A stretch of 64,000 nt of DNA, taken from Rhynochetos jubatus (lineage: Eukaryota; Chordata; Aves; Eurypygiformes; Rhynochetidae). How positions within the stretch are numbered: position 1 is the stretch's first letter; the number at the start of each line of letters is the position of its first letter. The notes below the pieces were generated by a model. The model searched no databases. It worked only from the letters and a program-made list of their open reading frames with translations, and was not told where the DNA came from. Both the position numbers and the translations under genes were made by a program. The DNA is taken from positions 1,054,001 through 1,118,000 of the forward strand of contig CM050666.1 in assembly GCA_027574665.1 (NCBI GenBank), in the 5' to 3' direction. Shown piece after piece: positions 21,801 through 34,925 of the stretch.

Positions 21801-22653
21801 TGTCCCTTCTTGCTGCGCCCTTGCAGAGCACTGCGTGCCAGAGCAGCCGGATCGCTGTGTTGCTTGCAATCTCCAGTTCCAACAGTGCCACAGTTCCTCG
21901 GCAACAGAAAGAGCTAGGAAGGAATTGCTTACGCTGTTTTCTCTCGCTGTGCTCTAGCAGTTCGTTCCCTTTTCGGCAGAGCGCGGGACCGCTTGCAAAG
22001 CTTAGAAACAAACCTCTCCCTTTTCCTCCAAAAGGGAAAGAGCTACGAGGGAATTTCTTAGCGAAACCTTGTTTGTTTTGGCAGAGCACTGCATGCCTCT
22101 TAAGACAGAGCTCTGTATCCCCGGGAAAGTCGAAATCCACAGGGTCACCTTCTCTGTGCTAACAGGCTCGGAGAGGCTCGAATGCGCGGCTCGTTGAAGC
22201 GTCCGCCCGAACACGGACATCTGAAGCAGCACTGTAATGCGACCAAACAGAAAGAGTTAGGAGACAATTTCTTGTCCCTTCTTGCTGCGCCTTTGCAGAG
22301 CACTGCGTGCCAGAGCAGCCGGACCGCTCTGTTGCTTGCAATCTCCAGTTCCAACAGTGCCACAGTTCCTCGGCAACAGAAAGAGCTAGGAAGGAATTGC
22401 TTACGCTGTTTTCTCTCGCTGTGCTCTAGCAGTTCGTTCCCTTTTCGGCAGAGCGCGGGACCGCTTGCAAAGCTTAGAAACAAACCTCTCCCTTTTCCTC
22501 CAAAAGGGAAAGAGCTACGAGGGAATTTCTTAGCGAAACCTTGTTTGTTTTGGCAGAGCACTGCATGCCTCTTAAGACAGAGCTCTGTATCCCCGGGAAA
22601 GTCGAAATCCACAGGGTCACCTTCTCTGTGCTAACAGGCTCGGAGAGGCTCGA
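18878..22653 (+). repeat. Eleven-mer higher-order repeat, copy 1 (eight shared monomers)
   Basis: Eight consecutive, individually distinguishable monomers recur in the same order at 24070-27845, 11 monomers (5192 bp) away. The block opens with the rare TGCGAGGCTC copy and closes with the GTCCGCCC copy. It is the longest clearly duplicated tract in domain II. Confidence 0.85.
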
Positions 22654-24069
22654 ATGCGCGGCTCGTTGAAGCGTCTGCCCGAACACGGACATCCGAAGCA
22701 GCACTGTAATGCGACCAAAGAGAAAGAGTTAGGAGAGAATTTCTTGTCCCTTCTTGCTGCGCCTTTGCAGAGCACTGCGTGCCAGAGCAGCCGGACCGCT
22801 GTGTTGCTTGCAATCTCCAGTTCCAACAGTGCCACAGTTCCTCGGCAACAGAAAGAGCTAGGAAGGAATTGCTTACGCTGTTTTCTCTCGCTGTGCTCTA
22901 GCAGTTCGTTCCCTTTTCGGCAGAGCGCGGGACCGCTTGCAAAGCTTAGAAACAAACCTCTCCCTTTTCCTCCAAAAGGGAAAGAGCTACGAGGGAATTT
23001 CTTAGCGAAACCTTGTTTGTTTTGGCAGAGCACTGCATGCCTCTTAAGACAGAGCTCTGGATCCCCGGGAAAGTCGAAATCCACAGGGTCACCTTCTCTG
23101 TGCTAACAGGCTCGGAGAGGCTCGAATGCGCGGCTCGTTGAAGCGTCTGCCCGAACACGGACATCCGAAACAGCACTGTAATGCGACCAAACAGAAAGAG
23201 TTAGGAGAGAATTTCTTGTCCCTTCTTGCTGCGCCTTTGCAGAGCACTGCGTGCCAGAGCAGCCGGACCGCTGTGTTGCTTGCAATCTCCAGTTCCAACA
23301 GTGCCACAGTTCCTCGGCAACAGAAAGAGCTAGGAAGGAATTGCTTACGCTGTTTTCTCTCGCTGTGCTCTAGCAGTTCGTTCCCTTTTCGGCAGAGCGC
23401 GGGACCGCTTGCAAAGCTTAGAAACAAACCTCTCCCTTTTCCTCCAAAAGGGAAAGAGCTACGAGGGAATTTCTTAGCGAAACCTTGTTTGTTTTGGCAG
23501 AGCACTGCATGCCTCTTAAGACAGAGCTCTGTATCCCCGGGAAAGTCGAAATCCACAGGGTCACCTTCTCTGTGCTAACAGGCTCGGAGAGGCTCGAATG
23601 CGCGGCTCGTTGAAGCGTCTGCCCGAACACGGCCATCCGAAGCAGCACTGTAATGCGACCAAACAGAAAGAGTTAGGAGAGAATTTCTTGTCCCTTCTTG
23701 CTGCGCCTTTGCAGAGCACTGCGTGCCAGAGCAGCCGGACCGCTGTGTTGCTTGCAACCTCCAGTTCCAACAGTGCCACAGTTCCTCGGCAACAGAAAGA
23801 GCTAGGAAGGAATTGCTTACGCTGTTTTCTCTCGCTGTGCTCTAGCAGTTCGTTCCCTTTTCGGCAGAGCGCGGGACCGCTTGCAAAGCTTAGAAACAAA
23901 CCTCTCCCTTTTCCTCCAAAAGGGAAAGAGCTACGAGGGAATTTCTTAGCGAAACCTTGTTTGTTTTGGCAGAGCACTGCATGCCTCTTAAGACAGAGCT
24001 CTGTATCCCCGGGAAAGTCGAAATCCACAGGGTCACCTTCTCTGTGCTAACAGGCTCGGAGAGGCTCGA

Positions 24070-27000
24070 ATGCGAGGCTCGTTGAAGCGTCTGCCCGAAC
24101 ACGGCCATCCGAAGCAGCACTGTAATGCGACCAAACAGAAAGAGTTAGGAGAGAATTTCTTGTCCCTTCTTGCTGCGCCTTTGCAGAGCACTGCGTGCCA
24201 GAGCAGCCGGACCGCTGTGTTGCTTGCAATCTCCAGTTCCAACAGTGCCACAGTTCCTCGGCAACAGAAAGAGCTAGGAAGGAATTGCTTACGCTGTTTT
24301 CTCTCGCTGTGCTCTAGCAGTTCGTTCCCTTTTCGGCAGAGCGCGGGACCGCTTGCAAAGCTTAGAAACAAACCTCTCCCTTTTCCTCCAAAAGGGAAAG
24401 AGCTACGAGGGAATTTCTTAGCGAAACCTTGTTTGTTTTGGCAGAGCACTGCATGCCTCTTAAGACAGAGCTCTGGATCCCCGGGAAAGTCGAAATCCAC
24501 AGGGTCACCTTCTCTGTGCTAACAGGCTCGGAGAGGCTGGAATGCGCGGCTCGTTGAAGCGTCTGCCCGAACACGGACATCCGAAGCAGCACTGTAATGC
24601 GACCAAACAGAAAGAGTTAGGAGAGAATTTCTTGTCCCTTCTTGCTGCGCCTTTGCAGAGCACTGCGTGCCAGAGCAGCCGGACCGCTGTGTTGCTTGCA
24701 ATCTCCAGTTCCAACAGTGCCACAGTTCCTCGGCAACAGAAAGAGCTAGGAAGGAATTGCTTACGCTGTTTTCTCTCACTGTGCTCTAGCAGTTCGTTCC
24801 CTTTTCGGCAGAGCGCGGGACCGCTTGCAAAGCTTAGAAACAAACCTCTCCCTTTTCCTCCAAAAGGGAAAGAGCTACGAGGGAATTTCTTAGCGAAACC
24901 TTGTTTGTTTTGGCAGAGCACTGCATGCCTCTTAAGACAGAGCTCTGTATCCCCGGGAAGGTCGAAATCCACAGGGTCACCTTCTCTGTGCTAACAGGCT
25001 CGGAGAGGCTCGAATGCGCGGCTCGTTGAAGCGTCTGCCCGAACACGGACATCCGAAGCAGCACTGTAATGCGACCAAACAGAAAGAGTTAGGAGAGGAT
25101 TTCTTGTCCCTTCTTGCTGCGCCCTTGCAGAGCACTGCGTGCCAGAGCAGCCGGACCGCTGTGTTGCTTGCAATCTCCAGTTCCAACAGTGCCACAGTTC
25201 CTCGGCAACAGAAAGAGCTAGGAAGGAATTGCTTACGCTGTTTTCTCTCGCTGTGCTCTAGCAGTTCGTTCCCTTTTCGGCAGAGCGCGGGACCGCTTGC
25301 AAAGCTTAGAAACAAACCTCTCCCTTTTCCTCCAAAAGGGAAAGAGCTACGAGGGAATTTCTTAGGGAAACCTTGTTTGTTTTGGCAGAGCACTGCATGC
25401 CTCTTAAGACAGAGCTCTGTATCCCCGGGAAAGTCGAAATCCACAGGGTCACCTTCTCTGTGCTAACAGGCTCGGAGAGGCTGGAATGCGCGGCTCGTTG
25501 AAGCGTCTGCCCGAACACGGACATCCGAAGCAGCACTGTAATGCGACCAAACAGAAAGAGTTAGGAGAGGATTTCTTGTCCCTTCTTGCTGCGCCCTTGC
25601 AGAGCACTGCGTGCCAGAGCAGCCGGACCGCTGTGTTGCTTGCAATCTCCAGTTCCAACAGTGCCACAGTTCCTCGGCAACAGAAAGAGCTAGGAAGGAA
25701 TTGCTTACGCTGTTTTCTCTCGCTGTGCTCTAGCAGTTCGTTCCCTTTTCGGCAGAGCGCGGGACCGCTTGCAAAGCTTAGAAACAAACCTCTCCCTTTT
25801 CCTCCAAAAGGGAAAGAGCTACGAGGGAATTTCTTAGCGAAACCTTGTTTGTTTTGGCAGAGCACTGCATGCCTCTTAAGACAGAGCTCTGTATCCCCGG
25901 GAAAGTCGAAATCCACAGGGTCACCTTCTCTGTGCTAACAGGCTCGGAGAGGCTCGAATGCGCGGCTCGTTGAAGCGTCTGCCCGAACACGGCCATCCGA
26001 AGCAGCACTGTAATGCGACCAAACAGAAAGAGTTAGGAGAGAATTTCTTGTCCCTTCTTGCTGCGCCTTTGCAGAGCACTGCGTGCCAGAGCAGCCGGAC
26101 CGCTGTGTTGCTTGCAATCTCCAGTTCCAACAGTGCCACAGTTCCTCGGCAACAGAAAGAGCTAGGAAGGAATTGCTTACGCTGTTTTCTCTCGCTGTGC
26201 TCTAGCAGTTCGTTCCCTTTTCGGCAGAGCGCGGGACCGCTTGCAAAGCTTAGAAACAAACCTCTCCCTTTTCCTCCAAAAGGGAAAGAGCTACGAGGGA
26301 ATTTCTTAGCGAAACCTTGTTTGTTTTGGCAGAGCACTGCATGCCTCTTAAGACAGAGCTCTGGATCCCCGGGAAAGTCGAAATCCACAGGGTCACCTTC
26401 TCTGTGCTAACAGGCTCGGAGAGGCTCGAATGCGCGGCTCGTTGAAGCGTCTGCCCGAACACGGACATCTGAAGCAGCACTGTAATGCGACCAAACAGAA
26501 AGAGTTAGGAGAGGATTTCTTGTCCCTTCTTGCTGCGCCCTTGCAGAGCACTGCGTGCCAGAGCAGCCGGATCGCTGTCGTGCTTGCAATCTCCAGTTCC
26601 AACAGTGCCACAGTTCCTCGGCAACAGAAAGAGCTAGGAAGGAATTGCTTACGCTGTTTTCTCTCGCTGTGCTCTAGCAGTTCGTTCCCTTTTCGGCAGA
26701 GCGCGGGACCGCTTGCAAAGCTTAGAAACAAACCTCTCCCTTTTCCTCCAAAAGGGAAAGAGCTACGAGGGAATTTCTTAGCGAAACCTTGTTTGTTTTG
26801 GCAGAGCACTGCATGCCTCTTAAGACAGAGCTCTGGATCCCCGGGAAAGTCGAAATCCACAGGGTCACCTTCTCTGTGCTAACAGGCTCGGAGAGGCTCG
26901 AATGCGCGGCTCGTTGAAGCGTCTGCCCGAACACGGACATCCGAAGCAGCACTGTAATGCGACCAAACAGAAAGAGTTAGGAGAGGATTTCTTGTCCCTT

Positions 27001-27845
27001 CTTGCTGCGCCCTTGCAGAGCACTGCATGCCAGAGCAGCCGGATCGCTGTGTTGCTTGCAATCTCCAGTTCCAACAGTGCCACAGTTCCTCGGCAACAGA
27101 AAGAGCTAGGAAGGAATTGCTTACGCTGTTTTCTCTCGCTGTGCTCTAGCAGTTCGTTCCCTTTTCGGCAGAGCGCGGGACCGCTTGCAAAGCTTAGAAA
27201 CAAACCTCTCCCTTTTCCTCCAAAAGGGAAAGAGCTACGAGGGAATTTCTTAGCGAAACCTTGTTTGTTTTGGCAGAGCACTGCATGCCTCTTAAGACAG
27301 AGCTCTGTATCCCCGGGAAAGTCGAAATCCACAGGGTCACCTTCTCTGTGCTAACAGGCTCGGAGAGGCTCGAATGCGCGGCTCGTTGAAGCGTCCGCCC
27401 GAACACGGACATCTGAAGCAGCACTGTAATGCGACCAAACAGAAAGAGTTAGGAGACAATTTCTTGTCCCTTCTTGCTGCGCCTTTGCAGAGCACTGCGT
27501 GCCAGAGCAGCCGGACCGCTCTGTTGCTTGCAATCTCCAGTTCCAACAGTGCCACAGTTCCTCGGCAACAGAAAGAGCTAGGAAGGAATTGCTTACGCTG
27601 TTTTCTCTCGCTGTGCTCTAGCAGTTCGTTCCCTTTTCGGCAGAGCGCGGGACCGCTTGCAAAGCTTAGAAACAAACCTCTCCCTTTTCCTCCAAAAGGG
27701 AAAGAGCTACGAGGGAATTTCTTAGCGAAACCTTGTTTGTTTTGGCAGAGCACTGCATGCCTCTTAAGACAGAGCTCTGTATCCCCGGGAAAGTCGAAAT
27801 CCACAGGGTCACCTTCTCTGTGCTAACAGGCTCGGAGAGGCTCGA
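24070..27845 (+). repeat. Eleven-mer higher-order repeat, copy 2
   Basis: It matches 18878-22653. The differences I found are G for C at 24539 (GGCTGGAATG) and A for G at 27027 (CACTGCATGCC). The flanking monomers 22654-24069 recur in turn at 27846-29261, also 5192 bp away, differing at the GGATCC/GTATCC site of the third copy. Confidence 0.85.
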
Positions 27846-28789
27846 ATGCGCGGCTCGTTGAAGCGTCTGCCCGAACACGGACATCCGAAGCAGCACTGTA
27901 ATGCGACCAAAGAGAAAGAGTTAGGAGAGAATTTCTTGTCCCTTCTTGCTGCGCCTTTGCAGAGCACTGCGTGCCAGAGCAGCCGGACCGCTGTGTTGCT
28001 TGCAATCTCCAGTTCCAACAGTGCCACAGTTCCTCGGCAACAGAAAGAGCTAGGAAGGAATTGCTTACGCTGTTTTCTCTCGCTGTGCTCTAGCAGTTCG
28101 TTCCCTTTTCGGCAGAGCGCGGGACCGCTTGCAAAGCTTAGAAACAAACCTCTCCCTTTTCCTCCAAAAGGGAAAGAGCTACGAGGGAATTTCTTAGCGA
28201 AACCTTGTTTGTTTTGGCAGAGCACTGCATGCCTCTTAAGACAGAGCTCTGGATCCCCGGGAAAGTCGAAATCCACAGGGTCACCTTCTCTGTGCTAACA
28301 GGCTCGGAGAGGCTCGAATGCGCGGCTCGTTGAAGCGTCTGCCCGAACACGGACATCCGAAACAGCACTGTAATGCGACCAAACAGAAAGAGTTAGGAGA
28401 GAATTTCTTGTCCCTTCTTGCTGCGCCTTTGCAGAGCACTGCGTGCCAGAGCAGCCGGACCGCTGTGTTGCTTGCAATCTCCAGTTCCAACAGTGCCACA
28501 GTTCCTCGGCAACAGAAAGAGCTAGGAAGGAATTGCTTACGCTGTTTTCTCTCGCTGTGCTCTAGCAGTTCGTTCCCTTTTCGGCAGAGCGCGGGACCGC
28601 TTGCAAAGCTTAGAAACAAACCTCTCCCTTTTCCTCCAAAAGGGAAAGAGCTACGAGGGAATTTCTTAGCGAAACCTTGTTTGTTTTGGCAGAGCACTGC
28701 ATGCCTCTTAAGACAGAGCTCTGTATCCCCGGGAAAGTCGAAATCCACAGGGTCACCTTCTCTGTGCTAACAGGCTCGGAGAGGCTCGA

Positions 28790-29261
28790 ATGCGCGGCTC
28801 GTTGAAGCGTCTGCCCGAACACGGCCATCCGAAGCAGCACTGTAATGCGACCAAACAGAAAGAGTTAGGAGAGAATTTCTTGTCCCTTCTTGCTGCGCCT
28901 TTGCAGAGCACTGCGTGCCAGAGCAGCCGGACCGCTGTGTTGCTTGCAACCTCCAGTTCCAACAGTGCCACAGTTCCTCGGCAACAGAAAGAGCTAGGAA
29001 GGAATTGCTTACGCTGTTTTCTCTCGCTGTGCTCTAGCAGTTCGTTCCCTTTTCGGCAGAGCGCGGGACCGCTTGCAAAGCTTAGAAACAAACCTCTCCC
29101 TTTTCCTCCAAAAGGGAAAGAGCTACGAGGGAATTTCTTAGCGAAACCTTGTTTGTTTTGGCAGAGCACTGCATGCCTCTTAAGACAGAGCTCTGGATCC
29201 CCGGGAAAGTCGAAATCCACAGGGTCACCTTCTCTGTGCTAACAGGCTCGGAGAGGCTCGA
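28790..29261 (+). repeat. Hybrid monomer 1
   Basis: The left part has GGCCATCC and GCAACCTCC (C at 28950), as in the copy at 23598. The right end has GGATCC (G at 29196), as in the next copy at 24070. The following monomer (29262) corresponds to 24542, so the 24070-type monomer is missing. This fits an unequal crossover between adjacent monomers somewhere between 28950 and 29196, with loss of 472 bp. Confidence 0.65.
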
Positions 29262-30205
29262 ATGCGCGGCTCGTTGAAGCGTCTGCCCGAACACGGACAT
29301 CCGAAGCAGCACTGTAATGCGACCAAACAGAAAGAGTTAGGAGAGAATTTCTTGTCCCTTCTTGCTGCGCCTTTGCAGAGCACTGCGTGCCAGAGCAGCC
29401 GGACCGCTGTGTTGCTTGCAATCTCCAGTTCCAACAGTGCCACAGTTCCTCGGCAACAGAAAGAGCTAGGAAGGAATTGCTTACGCTGTTTTCTCTCACT
29501 GTGCTCTAGCAGTTCGTTCCCTTTTCGGCAGAGCGCGGGACCGCTTGCAAAGCTTAGAAACAAACCTCTCCCTTTTCCTCCAAAAGGGAAAGAGCTACGA
29601 GGGAATTTCTTAGCGAAACCTTGTTTGTTTTGGCAGAGCACTGCATGCCTCTTAAGACAGAGCTCTGTATCCCCGGGAAGGTCGAAATCCACAGGGTCAC
29701 CTTCTCTGTGCTAACAGGCTCGGAGAGGCTCGAATGCGCGGCTCGTTGAAGCGTCTGCCCGAACACGGACATCCGAAGCAGCACTGTAATGCGACCAAAC
29801 AGAAAGAGTTAGGAGAGGATTTCTTGTCCCTTCTTGCTGCGCCCTTGCAGAGCACTGCGTGCCAGAGCAGCCGGACCGCTGTGTTGCTTGCAATCTCCAG
29901 TTCCAACAGTGCCACAGTTCCTCGGCAACAGAAAGAGCTAGGAAGGAATTGCTTACGCTGTTTTCTCTCGCTGTGCTCTAGCAGTTCGTTCCCTTTTCGG
30001 CAGAGCGCGGGACCGCTTGCAAAGCTTAGAAACAAACCTCTCCCTTTTCCTCCAAAAGGGAAAGAGCTACGAGGGAATTTCTTAGGGAAACCTTGTTTGT
30101 TTTGGCAGAGCACTGCATGCCTCTTAAGACAGAGCTCTGTATCCCCGGGAAAGTCGAAATCCACAGGGTCACCTTCTCTGTGCTAACAGGCTCGGAGAGG
30201 CTGGA

Positions 30206-30677
30206 ATGCGCGGCTCGTTGAAGCGTCTGCCCGAACACGGACATCCGAAGCAGCACTGTAATGCGACCAAACAGAAAGAGTTAGGAGAGGATTTCTTGTC
30301 CCTTCTTGCTGCGCCCTTGCAGAGCACTGCGTGCCAGAGCAGCCGGACCGCTGTGTTGCTTGCAATCTCCAGTTCCAACAGTGCCACAGTTCCTCGGCAA
30401 CAGAAAGAGCTAGGAAGGAATTGCTTACGCTGTTTTCTCTCGCTGTGCTCTAGCAGTTCGTTCCCTTTTCGGCAGAGCGCGGGACCGCTTGCAAAGCTTA
30501 GAAACAAACCTCTCCCTTTTCCTCCAAAAGGGAAAGAGCTACGAGGGAATTTCTTAGCGAAACCTTGTTTGTTTTGGCAGAGCACTGCATGCCTCTTAAG
30601 ACAGAGCTCTGGATCCCCGGGAAAGTCGAAATCCACAGGGTCACCTTCTCTGTGCTAACAGGCTCGGAGAGGCTCGA
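30206..30677 (+). repeat. Hybrid monomer 2
   Basis: The left part (GAGGATTT and GCGCCCTTG, C at 30316) matches the copies at 20294 and 25486. The right end (GGATCC, G at 30612) matches the following copies at 20766 and 25958. The next monomer (30678) matches 21238 and 26430. One monomer is therefore missing and its 3' end is fused to its left neighbour. Confidence 0.6.
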
Positions 30678-33600
30678 ATGCGCGGCTCGTTGAAGCGTCT
30701 GCCCGAACACGGACATCTGAAGCAGCACTGTAATGCGACCAAACAGAAAGAGTTAGGAGAGGATTTCTTGTCCCTTCTTGCTGCGCCCTTGCAGAGCACT
30801 GCGTGCCAGAGCAGCCGGATCGCTGTCGTGCTTGCAATCTCCAGTTCCAACAGTGCCACAGTTCCTCGGCAACAGAAAGAGCTAGGAAGGAATTGCTTAC
30901 GCTGTTTTCTCTCGCTGTGCTCTAGCAGTTCGTTCCCTTTTCGGCAGAGCGCGGGACCGCTTGCAAAGCTTAGAAACAAACCTCTCCCTTTTCCTCCAAA
31001 AGGGAAAGAGCTACGAGGGAATTTCTTAGCGAAACCTTGTTTGTTTTGGCAGAGCACTGCATGCCTCTGAAGACAGAGCTCTGTATCCCCGGGAAAGTCG
31101 AAATCCACAGGGTCACCTTCTCTGTGCTAACAGGCTCGGAGAGGCTCGAATGCGCGGCTCGTTGAAGCGTCTTCCCGAACACGGACATCCGAAGCAGCAC
31201 TGTAATGCGACCAAACAGAAAGAGTTAGGAGAGAATTTCTTGTCCCTTCTTGCTGCGCCCTTGCAGAGCACTGCGTGCCAGAGCAGCCGGACCGCTGTGT
31301 TGCTTGCAATCTCCAGTTCCAACAGTGCCACAGTTCCTCGGCAACAGAAAGAGCTAGGAAGGAATTGCTTACGCTGTTTTCTCTCGCTGTGCTCTAGCAG
31401 TTCGTTCCCTTTTCGGCAGAGCGCGGGACCGCTTGCAAAGCTTAGAAACAAACCTCTCCCTTTTCCTCCAAAAGGGAAAGAGCTACGAGGGAATTTCTTA
31501 GCGAAACCTTGTTTGTTTTGGCAGAGCACTGCATGCCTCTTAAGACAGAGCTCTGGATCCCCGGGAAAGTCGAAATCCACAGGGTCACCTTCTCTGTGCT
31601 AACAGGCTCGGAGAGGCTCGAATGCGCGGCTCGTTGAAGCGTCTGCCCGAACACGGACATCCGAAGCAGCACTGTAATGCGACCAAACAGAAAGAGTTAG
31701 GAGAGGATTTCTTGTCCCTTCTTGCTGCGCCCTTGCAGAGCACTGCGTGCCAGAGCAGCCGGACCGCTGTGTTGCTTGCAATCTCCAGTTCCAACAGTGC
31801 CACAGTTCCTCGGCAACAGAAAGAGCTAGGAAGGAATTGCTTACGCTGTTTTCTCTCGCTGTGCTCTAGCAGTTCGTTCCCTTTTCGGCAGAGCGCGGGA
31901 CCGCTTGCAAAGCTTAGAAACAAACCTCTCCCTTTTCCTCCAAAAGGGAAAGAGCTACGAGGGAATTTCTTAGCGAAACCTTGTTTGTTTTGGCAGAGCA
32001 CTGCATGCCTCTTAAGACAGAGCTCTGTATCCCCGGGAAAGTCGAAATCCACAGGGTCACCTTCTCTGTGCTAACAGGCTCGGAGAGGCTCGAATGCGCG
32101 GCTCGTTGAAGCGTCTGCCCGAACACGGACATCCGAAGCAGCACTGTAATGCGACCAAAGAGAAAGAGTTAGGAGAGAATTTCTTGTCCCTTCTTGCTGC
32201 GCCTTTGCAGAGCACTGCGTGCCAGAGCAGCCGGACCGCTGTGTTGCTTGCAATCTCCAGTTCCAACAGTGCCACAGTTCCTCGGCAACAGAAAGAGCTA
32301 GGAAGGAATTGCTTACGCTGTTTTCTCTCGCTGTGCTCTAGCAGTTCGTTCCCTTTTCGGCAGAGCGCGGGACCGCTTGCAAAGCTTAGAAACAAACCTC
32401 TCCCTTTTCCTCCAAAAGGGAAAGAGCTACGAGGGAATTTCTTAGCGAAACCTTGTTTGTTTTGGCAGAGCACTGCATGCCTCTTAAGACAGAGCTCTGG
32501 ATCCCCGGGAAAGTCGAAATCCACAGGGTCACCTTCTCTGTGCTAACAGGCTCGGAGAGGCTCGAATGCGCGGCTCGTTGAAGCGTCTGCCCGAACACGG
32601 ACATCCGAAACAGCACTGTAATGCGACCAAACAGAAAGAGTTAGGAGAGAATTTCTTGTCCCTTCTTGCTGCGCCTTTGCAGAGCACTGCGTGCCAGAGC
32701 AGCCGGACCGCTGTGTTGCTTGCAATCTCCAGTTCCAACAGTGCCACAGTTCCTCGGCAACAGAAAGAGCTAGGAAGGAATTGCTTACGCTGTTTTCTCT
32801 CGCTGTGCTCTAGCAGTTCGTTCCCTTTTCGGCAGAGCGCGGGACCGCTTGCAAAGCTTAGAAACAAACCTCTCCCTTTTCCTCCAAAAGGGAAAGAGCT
32901 ACGAGGGAATTTCTTAGCGAAACCTTGTTTGTTTTGGCAGAGCACTGCATGCCTCTTAAGACAGAGCTCTGTATCCCCGGGAAAGTCGAAATCCACAGGG
33001 TCACCTTCTCTGTGCTAACAGGCTCGGAGAGGCTGGAATGCGCGGCTCGTTGAAGCGTCTGCCCGAACACGGCCATCCGAAGCAGCACTGTAATGCGACC
33101 AAACAGAAAGAGTTAGGAGAGAATTTCTTGTCCCTTCTTGCTGCGCCTTTGCAGAGCACTGCGTGCCAGAGCAGCCGGACCGCTGTGTTGCTTGCAACCT
33201 CCAGTTCCAACAGTGCCACAGTTCCTCGGCAACAGAAAGAGCTAGGAAGGAATTGCTTACGCTGTTTTCTCTCGCTGTGCTCTAGCAGTTCGTTCCCTTT
33301 TCGGCAGAGCGCGGGACCGCTTGCAAAGCTTAGAAACAAACCTCTCCCTTTTCCTCCAAAAGGGAAAGAGCTACGAGGGAATTTCTTAGCGAAACCTTGT
33401 TTGTTTTGGCAGAGCACTGCATGCCTCTTAAGACAGAGCTCTGGATCCCCGGGAAAGTCGAAATCCACAGGGTCACCTTCTCTGTGCTAACAGGCTCGGA
33501 GAGGCTCGAATGCGCGGCTCGTTGAAGCGTCTGCCCGAACACGGACATCTGAAGCAGCACTGTAATGCGACCAAACAGAAAGAGTTAGGAGAGGATTTCT

Positions 33601-34925
33601 TGTCCCTTCTTGCTGCGCCCTTGCAGAGCACTGCGTGCCAGAGCAGCCGGATCGCTGTCGTGCTTGCAATCTCCAGTTCCAACAGTGCCACAGTTCCTCG
33701 GCAACAGAAAGAGCTAGGAAGGAATTGCTTACGCTGTTTTCTCTCGCTGTGCTCTAGCAGTTCGTTCCCTTTTCGGCAGAGCGCGGGACCGCTTGCAAAG
33801 CTTAGAAACAAACCTCTCCCTTTTCCTCCAAAAGGGAAAGAGCTACGAGGGAATTTCTTAGCGAAACCTTGTTTGTTTTGGCAGAGCACTGCATGCCTCT
33901 GAAGACAGAGCTCTGTATCCCCGGGAAAGTCGAAATCCACAGGGTCACCTTCTCTGTGCTAACAGGCTCGGAGAGGCTCGAATGCGCGGCTCGTTGAAGC
34001 GTCTTCCCGAACACGGACATCCGAAGCAGCACTGTAATGCGACCAAACAGAAAGAGTTAGGAGAGAATTTCTTGTCCCTTCTTGCTGCGCCCTTGCAGAG
34101 CACTGCGTGCCAGAGCAGCCGGACCGCTGTGTTGCTTGCAATCTCCAGTTCCAACAGTGCCACAGTTCCTCGGCAACAGAAAGAGCTAGGAAGGAATTGC
34201 TTACGCTGTTTTCTCTCGCTGTGCTCTAGCAGTTCGTTCCCTTTTCGGCAGAGCGCGGGACCGCTTGCAAAGCTTAGAAACAAACCTCTCCCTTTTCCTC
34301 CAAAAGGGAAAGAGCTACGAGGGAATTTCTTAGCGAAACCTTGTTTGTTTTGGCAGAGCACTGCATGCCTCTTAAGACAGAGCTCTGTATCCCCGGGAAA
34401 GTCGAAATCCACAGGGTCACCTTCTCTGTGCTAACAGGCTCGGAGAGGCTCGAATGCGCGGCTCGTTGAAGCGTCTGCCCGAACACGGACATCCGAAGCA
34501 GCACTGTAATGCGACCAAACAGAAAGAGTTAGGAGAGGATTTCTTGTCCCTTCTTGCTGCGCCCTTGCAGAGCACTGCGTGCCAGAGCAGCCGGACCGCT
34601 GTGTTGCTTGCAATCTCCAGTTCCAACAGTGCCACAGTTCCTCGGCAACAGAAAGAGCTAGGAAGGAATTGCTTACGCTGTTTTCTCTCGCTGTGCTCTA
34701 GCAGTTCGTTCCCTTTTCGGCAGAGCGCGGGACCGCTTGCAAAGCTTAGAAACAAACCTCTCCCTTTTCCTCCAAAAGGGAAAGAGCTACGAGGGAATTT
34801 CTTAGCGAAACCTTGTTTGTTTTGGCAGAGCACTGCATGCCTCTTAAGACAGAGCTCTGGATCCCCGGGAAAGTCGAAATCCACAGGGTCACCTTCTCTG
34901 TGCTAACAGGCTCGGAGAGGCTCGA
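30678..34925 (+). repeat. Three-monomer block repeated at six-monomer spacing
   Basis: Monomers 30678-32093 recur at 33510-34925, 2832 bp away. Both begin with a copy carrying CTGAAGACAG (G at 31069 and 33901), followed by one carrying GTCTTCCC. The second and third monomers of the two blocks differ only at the GGATCC/GTATCC site, in opposite directions. Confidence 0.75.
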
